Below the pieces are notes generated by a model that was not told the DNA's origin, made no database searches, and saw only the letters and a list, made by a program, of their open reading frames with translations. Source: Rhizobiales bacterium SYSU XM002 (GTDB lineage Bacteria; Pseudomonadota; Alphaproteobacteria; Rhizobiales; Beijerinckiaceae). Taken from it: a stretch of DNA of 64,000 nt. Each line of letters begins with the position of its first letter. Within the stretch, counting starts at the first letter, position 1. The translations under genes were made by a program, and so were the position numbers. The stretch spans positions 62,001 through 126,000 of the forward strand of contig VWVY01000007.1 of NCBI GenBank assembly GCA_009846685.1. The letters run 5' to 3'. Positions 42,869 to 53,185 of the stretch are shown here, in pieces.

Positions 42869-44406
42869 CAGTCGTGACACTCAGGCCCGGCGAAACCACG
42901 CTGGCATGCTGGCGTGCCATCCATGCCGGCGCCGCCGTGCGGCTTGATCCCGCCTGCCTTCCGGCGGTCGAGGCTTCCGCCGCTGCGGTGCGGGCGATCC
43001 TTTCCAAGGGCGAGCCGGTCTACGGCATCAATACCGGTTTCGGAAAGTTAGCCAGCGTGCGGATCGGCGATGCCGATCTCGAAACGCTCCAGCGCAATAT
43101 CGTTCTTTCCCATGCAGCGGGAACCGGCGAAGCGATGCCACGACCGGTCGCGCGGCTGATGATGGCGCTGAAGCTCGCGAGCCTCGCGCAGGGTGCTTCC
43201 GGCATCCGGGCGGCAACCCTGCGCCACCTTGAGAAAATGCTGGCAGCGGATCTTGTTCCGGTCGTGCCGGCGCAAGGGTCGGTCGGCGCCTCGGGCGACC
43301 TTGCTCCCCTCGCGCATATGACGGCGGCCATGATCGGGTACGGTGAGATCGAGGGTCCGAACGGGCGTGGCGCAGCTAGGGACCTGTTGGCGGCCGCCGG
43401 GCTCGCACCGCTCGTTCTCGGCCCGAAAGAAGGGCTCGCACTGCTCAACGGCACGCAGTTCTCGACCGCCTACGCCCTCGCCGGGCTGTTTGCAGCGGAA
43501 GACCTGCTGCAGAACGCGCTTCTTGCCGGCGCGCTCTCCACCGATGCCGCGCGTGGCTCGGATACGCCCTTCGACCCGAGAATTCATGCCGTGCGTCGAC
43601 ATCGCGGGCAGATCGAGGTGGCCGAAACGCTTCGCCGGCTTATGGACGGATCTACGATCCGTGCCTCGCATCGCATAGACGACGAGCGCGTGCAGGACCC
43701 CTATTGCCTGCGCTGCCAGCCGCAGGTGATGGGTGCGGCGCTCGATCTTCTCCGGCAGGCTGCAACGACGCTCGCGATCGAGGCGAATGGCGTTTCCGAT
43801 AACCCGCTGATCTTCGCCGATACGGGCGAAGCGCTTTCCGGCGGCAACTTCCATGCCGAGCCGGTTGCCTTCGCCGCCGACATGATCGCGATGGCGATAT
43901 GCGAGATCGGCTCGATCGCCGAGCGCCGGATCGCGATGCTGGTCGATCCTGCGCTCTCGGGGCTTCCGGCTTTTCTCACCCCGAAACCGGGCCTCAACTC
44001 CGGCTTCATGATCCCGCAGGTGACAGCCGCCGCGCTCGTCTCCGAAAACAAGCAGATGGCCTTTCCGGCCAGCGTCGATTCCATCCCCACCTCTGCCAAT
44101 CAGGAAGACCATGTCTCGATGGCCGCTCATGGCGCGCGGCGCCTTCAGCGGATGGCGGCGAACGCGCGTGCGGTGGTCGGCATCGAGATGCTTGCCGCAG
44201 CACAGGGCTGCGATTTTCATACCCCGCTGGCGTCCAGCCCGCCACTCGAGAAGGTGCGGAACGCGATCCGTGCGCGAGTGCCGCATCTCACCGACGACCG
44301 GCACTTCCATCCGGATATGGAGGCGGTGATCGCGCTGATCGAAAATCGTTCGCTGCTGGCAGCGATACCGGCCGGGTTGCTCCCGAAAATGGAGTGCGGA
44401 ACATGA
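42865..44406 (+). CDS. hutH: Histidine ammonia-lyase HutH
   Basis: A 513-residue cytosolic enzyme that deaminates L-histidine to urocanate, the first step of the pathway. The Ala-Ser-Gly triad that forms the MIO cofactor is at residues 142-144 in [11 protein letters not shown]. The active-site Tyr lies in VYGINTGFG (residues 52-60), and [16 protein letters not shown] and [11 protein letters not shown] are family hallmarks. Start and stop overlap neighbouring hut genes by four bases. Confidence 0.96.
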   Translation: MTVVTLRPGETTLACWRAIHAGAAVRLDPACLPAVEASAAAVRAILSKGEPVYGINTGFGKLASVRIGDADLETLQRNIVLSHAAGTGEAMPRPVARLMMALKLASLAQGASGIRAATLRHLEKMLAADLVPVVPAQGSVGASGDLAPLAHMTAAMIGYGEIEGPNGRGAARDLLAAAGLAPLVLGPKEGLALLNGTQFSTAYALAGLFAAEDLLQNALLAGALSTDAARGSDTPFDPRIHAVRRHRGQIEVAETLRRLMDGSTIRASHRIDDERVQDPYCLRCQPQVMGAALDLLRQAATTLAIEANGVSDNPLIFADTGEALSGGNFHAEPVAFAADMIAMAICEIGSIAERRIAMLVDPALSGLPAFLTPKPGLNSGFMIPQVTAAALVSENKQMAFPASVDSIPTSANQEDHVSMAAHGARRLQRMAANARAVVGIEMLAAAQGCDFHTPLASSPPLEKVRNAIRARVPHLTDDRHFHPDMEAVIALIENRSLLAAIPAGLLPKMECGT

Positions 44407-45233
44407 ACGCCAATACGCTCGACTGGCTCACCATCCGCCGCGGCTCGGCGCCGCTCCTCGTCAGCCTTCCACACACCGGCACGTTCATTCCGGCGGCCTA
44501 CGAGAAGGACTTTCCCTCGCTCTGGCTCGCCCGGAAGGATGCCGACTGGTGGATCGACAAACTCTATGCTTTTGCGGCCGATCTTGATGCCACCATCGTC
44601 CATACCGCGATCTCGCGCTCGATTATCGATGTAAATCGCGATCCAGGTGGCGTTTCGCTCTATCCGGGGCAGGCGACGACCGAACTCTGCCCGACGACAA
44701 CCTTCGACGGTGAACCGCTCTATTGTCCCGGCGCGGAGCCCGATGCCGGGGAAATTGCGCGCCGCCGGGCGGCCTATTTCGACCCTTATCACGCCGCGCT
44801 CGCGCATGAGATTGGGCGCCTCCGCGATCTCCACAAGACGGTCGTTCTTTACGATTGCCATTCGATCCGTTCGGTCATCCCACGCCTGTTCGACGGTGAA
44901 TTGCCGCAGTTCAACATCGGCACCAATTCCGGCGCCTCCTGCGCTGCCCCGCTCGTCACCGGTATCGAGCGTCTGTGCGATGCATCGGGTCTTTCCCGCG
45001 TCACCAACGGCCGTTTCAAAGGCGGCTACATAACGCGCCAGCACGGAAACCCGCAGGCCGGCGTTCACGCTGTGCAGATGGAGCTCGCCTGCCGCGGCTA
45101 CATGCGCGAACACCCCGGTCCGGTGAGTGAAGCCGGCTGGCCTTCGCCCTACGATCCCACCTTTGCCGCGCCGATCCGTGAGACCTTGCGCGGTGTGCTT
45201 GAATTCTGTCTCGATTTTGCCACGAAGAACTGA
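44403..45233 (+). CDS. hutG: N-formylglutamate deformylase HutG
   Basis: A 276-residue hydrolase that releases formate and L-glutamate from N-formylglutamate. Family motifs are [13 protein letters not shown] near the N-terminus, [34 protein letters not shown] and a late Arg-rich segment [13 protein letters not shown]. It depends on hutF for substrate, and both are present. Ten bases separate it from hutU. Confidence 0.94.
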   Translation: MNANTLDWLTIRRGSAPLLVSLPHTGTFIPAAYEKDFPSLWLARKDADWWIDKLYAFAADLDATIVHTAISRSIIDVNRDPGGVSLYPGQATTELCPTTTFDGEPLYCPGAEPDAGEIARRRAAYFDPYHAALAHEIGRLRDLHKTVVLYDCHSIRSVIPRLFDGELPQFNIGTNSGASCAAPLVTGIERLCDASGLSRVTNGRFKGGYITRQHGNPQAGVHAVQMELACRGYMREHPGPVSEAGWPSPYDPTFAAPIRETLRGVLEFCLDFATKN

Positions 45234-45242
45234 GGGAACGCC

Positions 45243-46922
45243 ATGACCGGGAGCCACCCCCACCGCCTCGACAACGCCCGTGTGATCCGGGCGCCGCGTG
45301 GCTCCGAAATCAGCGCCAGGAGCTGGCTCACCGAAGCCCCTTTGCGGATGCTGATGAACAACCTCGACGCCGAGGTCGCGGAGAAGCCGGGCGAACTCGT
45401 CGTCTACGGCGGCATAGGTCGTGCCGCGCGCGACTGGGAGAGCTTCGATCGCATCGTCGCGGCGCTGAAGAAACTTGAAGCCGACGAAACGCTTCTGGTT
45501 CAATCCGGCAAGCCGGTCGGCGTTTTCCGCACGCATGCCGATGCGCCGCGCGTTCTGATCGCGAATTCCAACCTCGTACCGCATTGGGCAACCTGGGAGC
45601 ACTTCAACGAACTCGATCGCAAGGGCCTGATGATGTACGGCCAGATGACGGCCGGGTCGTGGATCTACATCGGCAGCCAGGGCATCGTGCAGGGCACTTA
45701 CGAAACCTTCGTCGAGATGGGCCGCCAGCATTTCGGCGGCGATCTCTCAGGGCGCTGGATCCTGACCGCCGGGCTCGGCGGCATGGGCGGGGCGCAACCA
45801 CTCGCGGCGACGATGGCCGGTGCCTCGATGCTCGCGGTCGAATGCCGCCCGTCCTCGATCGAGTTCCGGCTCCGCACCGGCTATCTCGACGTTCAGGCGA
45901 AGGACCTCGACGATGCTCTGGCGATCATCGCGAAGTCCTGTCGCGAGAAAAAACCGCTTTCGGTTGGCCTTCTTGGCAATGCCGCCGATATTTTCCCCGA
46001 ACTCGTCAGTCGTGGCATCCGCCCGGACGCCGTGACCGACCAAACCTCGGCGCATGATCCGCTCAACGGCTACCTGCCGAAGGGCTGGACACTCGCGCGA
46101 TGGGAGGAAAAACAGAAGAGCGACCCCGAGAGTGTCGTGACCTCGGCCAAGCATTCGATGGCCGAGCACGTGCGTGCGATGCTCGACTTTCACAAGATGG
46201 GTATTCCGGTCGTCGATTACGGCAACAACATTCGCCAGATGGCGCTGGAGGATGGCGTCGCCGACGCCTTCGATTTTCCGGGTTTCGTTCCAGCCTATAT
46301 CCGCCCGCTGTTCTGCCGCGGCATCGGCCCGTTCCGCTGGGCCGCGCTCTCCGGTGATCCGGAGGATATCTACCGCACTGATGCCAAGGTGAAAGAGATT
46401 TTGCCGGATAATAAACATCTTCATAACTGGCTGGACATGGCGCAGAAGCGCATCAAGTTCCAGGGATTACCGGCACGCATCTGCTGGGTTGGCCTTGGTG
46501 ACCGGCACCGGCTTGGCCTCGCGTTCAACGAGATGGTGGCGAAGGGCGAGCTCAAGGCGCCGATCGTTATCGGCCGCGACCACCTCGATTCCGGCTCCGT
46601 ATCCTCGCCGAACCGCGAAACAGAAGCGATGAAGGATGGCTCGGATGCGGTGTCTGACTGGCCGCTCCTCAACGCGCTCCTGAATTGTGCTTCAGGCGCA
46701 ACCTGGGTTTCGCTACACCACGGCGGCGGTGTCGGCATGGGTTTCTCCCAGCACTCAGGCATGGTGATCTGCTGTGACGGCACGGAAGACGCTGCCCGGC
46801 GCATCGAGCGCGTTCTCTGGAACGATCCCGCGACCGGTGTGATGCGCCATGCCGATGCCGGCTACGAAATCGCCATCGACTGCGCGCGCGAGCACGGCCT
46901 CAACCTGCCAAGCCTCGGCTGA
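45243..46922 (+). CDS. hutU: Urocanate hydratase HutU
   Basis: A 559-residue NAD+-dependent hydratase (urocanase) that converts urocanate to imidazolone-propionate. Characteristic blocks are [37 protein letters not shown] in the NAD-binding region, and [19 protein letters not shown] with the conserved Cys in MVICCDG, near the C-terminus. It is the last gene of hutIHGU; gene order does not follow reaction order. A hairpin covers its stop and that of the convergent gene. Confidence 0.96.
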   Translation: MTGSHPHRLDNARVIRAPRGSEISARSWLTEAPLRMLMNNLDAEVAEKPGELVVYGGIGRAARDWESFDRIVAALKKLEADETLLVQSGKPVGVFRTHADAPRVLIANSNLVPHWATWEHFNELDRKGLMMYGQMTAGSWIYIGSQGIVQGTYETFVEMGRQHFGGDLSGRWILTAGLGGMGGAQPLAATMAGASMLAVECRPSSIEFRLRTGYLDVQAKDLDDALAIIAKSCREKKPLSVGLLGNAADIFPELVSRGIRPDAVTDQTSAHDPLNGYLPKGWTLARWEEKQKSDPESVVTSAKHSMAEHVRAMLDFHKMGIPVVDYGNNIRQMALEDGVADAFDFPGFVPAYIRPLFCRGIGPFRWAALSGDPEDIYRTDAKVKEILPDNKHLHNWLDMAQKRIKFQGLPARICWVGLGDRHRLGLAFNEMVAKGELKAPIVIGRDHLDSGSVSSPNRETEAMKDGSDAVSDWPLLNALLNCASGATWVSLHHGGGVGMGFSQHSGMVICCDGTEDAARRIERVLWNDPATGVMRHADAGYEIAIDCAREHGLNLPSLG

Positions 46923-46935
46923 GGCCGGCCCTCAG
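46919..46935. terminator. Bidirectional hairpin over two convergent stop codons
   Basis: CTGAGG pairs with CCTCAG around CCGGC. It includes the hutU TGA and overlaps the stop of the convergent dehydratase gene. No T run follows; the stem is short. Confidence 0.45.
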
Positions 46936-48119
46936 AGCAATCCGCGCCTGGCGAGATTGGTCATCAGCGCGCGGGCACCGAAGGTCCAGGGCGGGCAATC
47001 GTCGCTCGCCTTCATCCGGTTGACGAGTGCGCCGAGGCGCGGCGTCGCGACTGTGACGATATCGCCGTAGGCATGGGTGAACCCCTTGCCCGGCGCACCC
47101 CGATCCTGCACTGGTGCGAAGAGCGTTCCGAGAAACAGCACCGCGCCGTCCGGGTATTGATGGTGCGGGCCTATCATCTGCCGGGCGATATCCGCCGGAT
47201 CGCGGCTAATCTTCGCCATGTTGGACGAGCCGTCGAGCACGAAACCGTCCTCACCCTCGACCTTGAGAGTGAGTTCCATTTTTCGTACATCGTCGAGCGA
47301 GAAGCCGGTATCGAAGAAGCGGATGCAAGGGCCAAGGGCGCAGGAAGCGTTGTTATCCTTGGCCTTGCCGAGCAGCAGCGCCGATCGCCCTTCAACATCA
47401 CGCAGGTTGACATCGTTGCCGAGCGTCGCGCCGACGATCATGCCCGAAGATGCAACGACGAGGGCCACTTCCGGCTCCGGATTGTTCCAAGTGGAGACCC
47501 GATGAAGCCCGGCTTCCGCGCCGGTACCGACCGAGGAGAGCACCTGTGCCTTGGTGAAGATCTCGGCATCCGGGCCGATGCCAACCTCGAGATACTGACT
47601 CCAGACGCCTTGCTCGATCAGCACGGCCTTGAGCCGCATCGCCTCATCCGAACCGGGTTTGAGCTTGGAAAGATCATCGCCGACGAGCGCGGTGATCTCC
47701 TTGCGGATCGCCTCCGCCGCCGCCGAGTTGCCGCGCGCACGTTCCTCGATCACGCGTTCAAGCATCGAGATGGCAAAGGTGACACCCGCCGCCTTCACCG
47801 CCTGAAGATCGACAGGGGCAAGCCAGTGCGGGTGCGTGGAATCGCGCCGCTCCGGCACAGCGTTGTGCAGGATATCGGAAAATGCACCGATATCCTCGCC
47901 TTCGGCGGCGCGAAGAGCGGCTGCCGGGTCCGCCATTTCACAGAGATCGCGCATCGTCGGAAAGGCACGCGAGATATCGATCACGCGGCCATCGCGCACA
48001 GCGACGACCGAAGGTCCGGCGACATCCGGACGCCAGACGCGGCCCGCGAGCGCGGCCGCCCCCGCATCGACCGGCAGGGCGGTTCGCGCATCGAGGCGCG
48101 CGGCGAAATCGAGCGGCAT
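46932..48119 (-). CDS. 2-keto-3-deoxypentonate dehydratase, FAH family (XylX-like)
   Basis: A 395-residue fumarylacetoacetate-hydrolase-family enzyme. Its length and blocks closely match the 2-keto-3-deoxy-D-xylonate dehydratase XylX of the Weimberg pathway: LKAAGVTFA, LERVIEERARG, WSQYLEVGIGPDAEIFTK, GNDVNLRDVEGRSALLL, KAKDNNASCALGP and HQYPDGAVLFLGT. It would produce 2-oxoglutarate semialdehyde, which the aldehyde dehydrogenase at 54694-56136 could oxidise to 2-oxoglutarate. AGGAAACCTCC precedes the chosen ATG. Other 2-keto-3-deoxy sugar acids are possible substrates. Confidence 0.82.
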   Translation of the reverse strand: MPLDFAARLDARTALPVDAGAAALAGRVWRPDVAGPSVVAVRDGRVIDISRAFPTMRDLCEMADPAAALRAAEGEDIGAFSDILHNAVPERRDSTHPHWLAPVDLQAVKAAGVTFAISMLERVIEERARGNSAAAEAIRKEITALVGDDLSKLKPGSDEAMRLKAVLIEQGVWSQYLEVGIGPDAEIFTKAQVLSSVGTGAEAGLHRVSTWNNPEPEVALVVASSGMIVGATLGNDVNLRDVEGRSALLLGKAKDNNASCALGPCIRFFDTGFSLDDVRKMELTLKVEGEDGFVLDGSSNMAKISRDPADIARQMIGPHHQYPDGAVLFLGTLFAPVQDRGAPGKGFTHAYGDIVTVATPRLGALVNRMKASDDCPPWTFGARALMTNLARRGLL

Positions 48120-48199
48120 GGAGGTTTCCTGTGGCTGTAGATCTGTTGGTTGCCGGGCACGATAACCGCCACCATACCGGTTCGCCAACCCCTGCATTG

Positions 48200-49132
48200 C
48201 TAAACCTCGGGATGGGGAAATTTCTCGCTGTGATGAACGCCGCCAGACCCGGACTCGAGGAGTTTCGCAACAAGGGCGCGCGCGCAGCCCGGCAGCGCCT
48301 CGAGTTCGCGCACCAGCACGCTGCGCTCACGCACCGCCCAGGGCTCATCGAGCTGCACGATGCCGATCCGCATCGTGCGGCGATGGCGGATCGCGGCCGA
48401 TTCCGGCATCACCCCGACGCCAACTCCGGCCTCGACCATGCGGCACATCGCCTCGAACGAGCGTACCTGCACGCGCAGGGCACGCTCGTAACCATTCTTC
48501 TCAAGGAGAGAGCGCAGGAAGGCGAGCAGGGTCGATCCTTCGTGCAGGCCGATATGCTCGTAGCGGATCGCCTCCGAGAAAGGCACGTGTCCGCGCCCTT
48601 CGAGGGGATGGCCGATTGCCGTCGCGAGCACGAGCCGGTCGGTCGAGAAATGGAGCGCCTGCAAGCCCTCCGTCGGCACTTCGCCTGAAACGATGCCGAG
48701 ATCGCTGGCGCCCTCGACGACCGAGCGGACGATATCCTGCGTCAGCCGCTCCTGAAGATCGACCGTCACGCCTGGCCGCTCGGCGAGGAATCGGGCGAGG
48801 ATTTCCGGCATGAACTCGGTCACGGCGGTGGTATTCGCAAAAATGCGGATATGCCCGCTCGCCTCGGCACCATAGACGCCGAACTCGCTCTTCACGTGCT
48901 CGACCTGTCGCAGGATAAGCCGGCAGTGGCGCAACAGTGTCTTGCCAGCCTCGGTCAGCGTCACGCCGCGATTGTCGCGATAGAAGAGTTGCGCGCGCAA
49001 TTCGGTCTCCAGTGCCTTGAGCCGTGCGCTCGCCGCCGGTGGAGAGAGGAAGGCGTTGCGCGCGCCGCGCGTGAGGTTGCCCGCTTCGGCAACAGCGTGA
49101 AACAGGCGAAGATCCGACAGATCGAAATGCAT
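48200..49132 (-). CDS. LysR-family transcriptional regulator
   Basis: A 310-residue regulator with the N-terminal HTH (LRLFHAVAEAGNLTRGA, then LSPPAASARLKALE, residues 8-45) and a two-lobed effector domain (about 90-290). It is divergent from the dehydratase-headed CoA operon (103-base gap) and upstream of, in line with, the XylX-like gene, so it could control either. Divergence points to the CoA operon as the main target. Confidence 0.9.
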   Translation of the reverse strand: MHFDLSDLRLFHAVAEAGNLTRGARNAFLSPPAASARLKALETELRAQLFYRDNRGVTLTEAGKTLLRHCRLILRQVEHVKSEFGVYGAEASGHIRIFANTTAVTEFMPEILARFLAERPGVTVDLQERLTQDIVRSVVEGASDLGIVSGEVPTEGLQALHFSTDRLVLATAIGHPLEGRGHVPFSEAIRYEHIGLHEGSTLLAFLRSLLEKNGYERALRVQVRSFEAMCRMVEAGVGVGVMPESAAIRHRRTMRIGIVQLDEPWAVRERSVLVRELEALPGCARALVAKLLESGSGGVHHSEKFPHPEV

Positions 49133-49235
49133 GATGTACTGCCGTGTTCATGAAATCAGAACGCAGCATTTAAAAAAACGGAATTTGCTGAATATGCAAG
49201 GCATGCCATCAAACAGGTGACCAAGGGGGAGACTG

Positions 49236-50084
49236 ATGGCCGTCGACGTGGCAGCGTTGAAGCAATGGATCGGACGTAGCGAACGCACCGAGGAGGTGAT
49301 CGCGCCGTTTCCGTCGAATGCTCTGGCAGCGACGTTCGATCGAACCGATCCGCCTTACCGCGCCGGGAGCACCTTGCCGCCGCTTTGGCACTGGATGCAT
49401 TTCCTGCCCATCCACCCGATGGCAGAAGTTGGTGCCGATGGGCATGCAGCGAAAGGCGGCTTCCTACCCCCCGTCCCTCTCCCCCGGCGGATGTGGGCGG
49501 GAAGCCGCCTGACCTTTCACCGTCCGCTGATCATCGGCGAGACGGCATCGAAGACCTCGACCATCGCCAAGGTCGAGCACAAGGCCGGACGCTCGGGCGA
49601 ACTTGTCTTCGTCACGGTTCGTCATGCGATGGCCGACAGCATGGGGCTCGCCATCGACGAAGAGCACGACATCGTTTACCGCGAGGCGGTTCAACCCGGA
49701 GCGCCGGCGCCTGCTCCTATCCCTGCCCCCGACCGAAAAGACTGGGAACGACCGATCCGTCCCGATCCGGTGCTCCTGTTTCGCTACTCGGCGCTGACGT
49801 TCAACTCCCACCGCATCCACTACGATCAGCCCTATGTGACCGGCGTTGAAGGCTATCCCGGCCTGATCGTTCATGGCCCGTTGATCGCGACCCTGTTGCT
49901 GGACGGCCTCCGCCGCGCCAGACCGGCAGCGGAGGTCAAGCACTTCGAGTTCCGGGCGCTGGCACCGATTTTCGACGTGGATCAATTTTCCATCTGCGGT
50001 TCCATCGAGCAGGAAGGCACGGCCCGTCTCTGGGCCGCCAAGTCCGGTACGCTTTGCATGGATGCCACCGCCACCTTCGCCTGA
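49236..50084 (+). CDS. Mesaconyl-C4-CoA hydratase-like MaoC/FAS1-type dehydratase
   Basis: A 282-residue double hot-dog protein. GGGGGAG precedes the ATG. The N-terminal half (about residues 1-130) has LPPLWHWMHFLP and GGFLPPVPLPRRMWAGS, characteristic of the group containing mesaconyl-C4-CoA hydratase and eukaryotic HTD2. The C-terminal half has FNSHRIHYDQPY and LIVHGPL, the hydratase catalytic region with His. It would hydrate an enoyl-CoA. Leads a four-gene operon with acyl-CoA dehydrogenase, hydrolase and CoA transferase. Confidence 0.82.
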   Translation: MAVDVAALKQWIGRSERTEEVIAPFPSNALAATFDRTDPPYRAGSTLPPLWHWMHFLPIHPMAEVGADGHAAKGGFLPPVPLPRRMWAGSRLTFHRPLIIGETASKTSTIAKVEHKAGRSGELVFVTVRHAMADSMGLAIDEEHDIVYREAVQPGAPAPAPIPAPDRKDWERPIRPDPVLLFRYSALTFNSHRIHYDQPYVTGVEGYPGLIVHGPLIATLLLDGLRRARPAAEVKHFEFRALAPIFDVDQFSICGSIEQEGTARLWAAKSGTLCMDATATFA

Positions 50085-50099
50085 AAGAGAGCCTCTTCG

Positions 50100-51260
50100 A
50101 TGACATCCGAACCTGACCGTTTCCAGGACCTGCGCGACGCAATCCGCGACCTCTGCGCGACGTTTCCGGCCGAGTACCACCGCAAGATCGATGAGGCGCG
50201 CGGCTACCCCGAGGAATTCGTCGATGCCCTCACGAAGGCGGGCTGGATGGCGGCGCTGATCCCCGAGGAATACGGCGGCTCGGGCCTCGGGCTCACCGAA
50301 GCTTCGGTGATCATGGAGGAAATCAACCGCTCGGGTGGCAATTCCGGCGCCTGTCACGGCCAGATGTACAACATGGGCACCCTGCTGCGGCATGGCTCGG
50401 ACGCCCAAAAGAAATTCTATCTGCCCAAGATCGCCTCGGGCGAACTGCGGCTCCAGTCGATGGGCGTTACCGAGCCGACGACCGGCACGGATACCACCAA
50501 GATCAAGACCGCCGCCGTCAAGAAAGGCGACCGCTACGTGGTCAACGGGCAGAAGGTCTGGATCAGCCGCATCCAGCACTCCGACCTGATGATCCTGCTG
50601 GCGCGGACCACGCCGCTCGATCAGGTGAAGAAGAAGTCCGAGGGCATGTCGATCTTCATCGTCGATCTCAAGGATGCCATCGGCAAGGGATTGGAGGTCC
50701 GCCCCATTCTCAACATGGTCAATCACGAGACCAACGAGCTGTTCTTCGATAACCTCGAAATTCCGGTCGAAAACCTCATCGGCGAAGAAGGACAGGGCTT
50801 CAAGTATATCCTGACCGGCCTCAACGCCGAGCGGACGTTGATCGCCGCCGAATGTATCGGCGACGGCTACTGGTTCATCGACAAGGTGACCGCCTATGCC
50901 AAGGAGCGCGTGGTGTTTGGCCGACCCATCGGTCAGAATCAGGGCGTCCAATTCCCGATTGCCGAGAGCTTCATCGAGGTTGAGGCCGCGAACCTGATGC
51001 GTTACGAAGCCTGCCGGCTGTTCGATGCGAACCTGCCGTGCGGCGCGCAGGCCAACATGGCAAAATACCTTGCCGCCAAGGCAAGCTGGGAAGCGGCGAA
51101 TGCCTGTATCCAGTTCCACGGCGGCTTCGGCTTTGCCTGTGAATACGACGTCGAGCGCAAGTTCCGCGAAACCCGGCTCTATCAAGTCGCGCCGATTTCG
51201 ACCAATCTGATCCTTTCCTATGTCGCGGAGCACCTCCTGGGCCTGCCCCGCTCGTTTTGA
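50100..51260 (+). CDS. Acyl-CoA dehydrogenase
   Basis: A 386-residue flavoprotein with the three-domain acyl-CoA dehydrogenase layout. FAD and substrate contact segments are LQSMGVTEPTTGTDTTKIKT and YVVNGQKVWISRIQHSDLM. The C-terminal helical domain carries QFHGGFGFACEYDVERKFRETRLYQVAPIS, where Glu in RETRLY or the nearby position would be the base; it lacks the usual GTSEI sequence. Oxidises an acyl-CoA to the 2-enoyl-CoA used by the hydratase upstream. Chain length cannot be told. Confidence 0.88.
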   Translation: MTSEPDRFQDLRDAIRDLCATFPAEYHRKIDEARGYPEEFVDALTKAGWMAALIPEEYGGSGLGLTEASVIMEEINRSGGNSGACHGQMYNMGTLLRHGSDAQKKFYLPKIASGELRLQSMGVTEPTTGTDTTKIKTAAVKKGDRYVVNGQKVWISRIQHSDLMILLARTTPLDQVKKKSEGMSIFIVDLKDAIGKGLEVRPILNMVNHETNELFFDNLEIPVENLIGEEGQGFKYILTGLNAERTLIAAECIGDGYWFIDKVTAYAKERVVFGRPIGQNQGVQFPIAESFIEVEAANLMRYEACRLFDANLPCGAQANMAKYLAAKASWEAANACIQFHGGFGFACEYDVERKFRETRLYQVAPISTNLILSYVAEHLLGLPRSF

Positions 51261-51271
51261 GGATCACGATC

Positions 51272-51994
51272 TTGACCGAACCCCGCCGCACCTTCGTTCT
51301 TGTTCATGGCGCCTGGCATGGCGGCTGGTGCTGGAAGGAGACCCGCGCGGTTCTGGAAGAAGCCGGGCATCGCGTCTTTACGCCGACGCAAACCGGCCTC
51401 GGCGAGCGGTCGCATCTCCTGTCACGGAATATCACGCTCGAGACCTTCGTCGACGATATCGCCAATGTCCTCCGCTTCGAGGCGCTCGAAGATGTCGTGC
51501 TCGTCGGCCACTCCTTCGGTGGGCTGGCTATCAGCGGGGTCGCAGACCGGATGCCCGAGCGATTGCGGCAACTCATCTACCTTGACTCCATGATCATGGA
51601 GAGCGGCCAATGCCCGTTCGACACGCTCGCCCCGGAAGTTGTCGAGGGGAGAATCCTCGCCTCGGAGGAATCAAGTGGTGGCTTGAGCCTGCCCTTCCCC
51701 AAACCGAAATCGCTCGGAATCCTCACGGAGACCGATGCGGCGAAACTCGGAAATCGCCTGACGCCGCACCCGATCTCGACCTACCGCTCGCCGCTTTGTC
51801 TGAAACATCCGCTGACCAACGGCATCCCGGCGACCTATGTCGTCTGCACTGACCCGGTTTATGCTCCGTTGGAGACAAGCCGACAGCTTGCAAAAGCGTG
51901 CGACATCCCCTTCATCGAGCTGGCGACTGGGCATGACGCGATGATCACCGCGCCCGATGCGCTTGCTCTGCTCCTCCTGAAAATTGCCGGCTAA
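51272..51994 (+). CDS. Alpha/beta hydrolase
   Basis: A 240-residue hydrolase with the fold's early block FVLVHGAWHGGWCWKE, the nucleophile elbow VGHSFGGLA (Ser at about residue 77), and a late His in ATGHDAMIT. The subgroup resembles EstC/salicylate-esterase-type proteins. The start is uncertain: TTG at 51272 has GAGGA at eight bases; a TTG at 51257 overlaps the previous stop. In the operon it could remove an ester or act as a thioesterase. Confidence 0.82.
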   Translation: MTEPRRTFVLVHGAWHGGWCWKETRAVLEEAGHRVFTPTQTGLGERSHLLSRNITLETFVDDIANVLRFEALEDVVLVGHSFGGLAISGVADRMPERLRQLIYLDSMIMESGQCPFDTLAPEVVEGRILASEESSGGLSLPFPKPKSLGILTETDAAKLGNRLTPHPISTYRSPLCLKHPLTNGIPATYVVCTDPVYAPLETSRQLAKACDIPFIELATGHDAMITAPDALALLLLKIAG

Positions 51995-53185
51995 ATGGAT
52001 AAACCTATGCGCCCTCTTGACGGCATCACCGTTGTCACGCTCGAACATGCGATCGCCGCGCCCTTTGCGACACGGCAACTCGCCGACCTCGGGGCGCGCG
52101 TCATCAAGATCGAGCGGCCCGGCGTTGGCGATTTTGCCCGCGCCTATGACGCGCGGGTCAACGGCCTCGCCTCGCATTTCGTCTGGGTGAACCGATCAAA
52201 GGAAAGCCTGACGCTCGACGTCAAGGATGCCGAGGCAGGCGGCATTCTCGAAAGCCTGGTCGCAAAAGCGGACGTTCTCGTCCAGAACCTCGCGCCGGGC
52301 GCAGCCGAGCGATTGGGCCTCTCCCATGCCGCATTATGCGAGAAATATCCGCGTCTGATCGTCTGCAATATTTCCGGTTACGGACCGGACGGGCCGTTCC
52401 GTGACAAGAAGGCCTATGACCTTCTTATTCAAAGCGAAAGCGGATTTCTCTCCGTTACCGGCACGCCTGATGAACCAGCGAAAGCCGGATGCTCCATCGC
52501 CGATATTGCTGCGGGCATGTACGCCTACACGTCCATCCTCTCCGCGCTGCTGCTGCGTGAGCGGACCGGGAAAGGCGCGAACATCGAGGTCTCCATGCTC
52601 GAAAGCATGGCGGAGTGGATGAGCTACCCGATGTATTACGCCTTCGATGGGGCCCTGCCGCCGCCACGCGCCGGCGCCGCGCATGCGACAATCTACCCCT
52701 ATGGCCCATTCCCGACCGGAGACGGCAAGACGGTCATGCTCGGCCTCCAGAACGAGCGCGAATGGGCGATCTTCTGCCGAGAAGTGCTCGGCGACGCCGC
52801 GCTCGCCGGGGACTCGCGCTTCGATTCGAATGCCAAGCGAAATGCCAATCGCGATGTGTTGCGCTCGATTATCGTCTCATCCTTTTCCGGCAAAACAATC
52901 GCTGAAGTCACTGATCTTCTGGAACGTGCGCAGATCGCCAACGCGCGCCTAAATGACATGCACGACCTGTGGGAACACGAACAACTGAAGGCTCGGAAGC
53001 GCTGGCGTGAGGTCGGCTCGTCGGCAGGGCCTCTTCCGGCCATGCTGCCGCCGGGAGACATCAATACCTTTGCGCCACGGATGGATGCTGTCCCTGCTCT
53101 CGGCGAACACACCGACAGCATTCTCCGTGAGATCGGGCTCAATGATAATGCTATCGCTGCCATGCGAGCCCGCAAGGCGATCTGA
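51995..53185 (+). CDS. Type III CoA transferase (CaiB/BaiF family)
   Basis: A 396-residue family III CoA transferase. The N-terminal motif LDGITVVTLEHAIAAPFATRQLADLGARV includes the expected Rossmann part; the catalytic Asp is in GYGPDGPFRDKKAYDLL (about residue 165). The subunits normally interlock as a dimer. It would activate a carboxylic acid by transfer of CoA from succinyl-CoA or another donor, feeding the acyl-CoA dehydrogenase and hydratase of the same operon. Its start follows the hydrolase stop directly, and its own TGA abuts the convergent fumarase stop (TGATCA). Confidence 0.9.
   Translation: MDKPMRPLDGITVVTLEHAIAAPFATRQLADLGARVIKIERPGVGDFARAYDARVNGLASHFVWVNRSKESLTLDVKDAEAGGILESLVAKADVLVQNLAPGAAERLGLSHAALCEKYPRLIVCNISGYGPDGPFRDKKAYDLLIQSESGFLSVTGTPDEPAKAGCSIADIAAGMYAYTSILSALLLRERTGKGANIEVSMLESMAEWMSYPMYYAFDGALPPPRAGAAHATIYPYGPFPTGDGKTVMLGLQNEREWAIFCREVLGDAALAGDSRFDSNAKRNANRDVLRSIIVSSFSGKTIAEVTDLLERAQIANARLNDMHDLWEHEQLKARKRWREVGSSAGPLPAMLPPGDINTFAPRMDAVPALGEHTDSILREIGLNDNAIAAMRARKAI

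Noticed and set aside
44217-45731. A 504-codon open frame antisense to hutG/hutU
   Set aside because: It crosses two well-supported genes on the other strand and its composition is that of a complementary-strand shadow.
49464-51233. A 589-codon open frame antisense to the dehydratase and acyl-CoA dehydrogenase genes
   Set aside because: The forward genes have clear family motifs and ribosome-binding sites; the antisense product has none.
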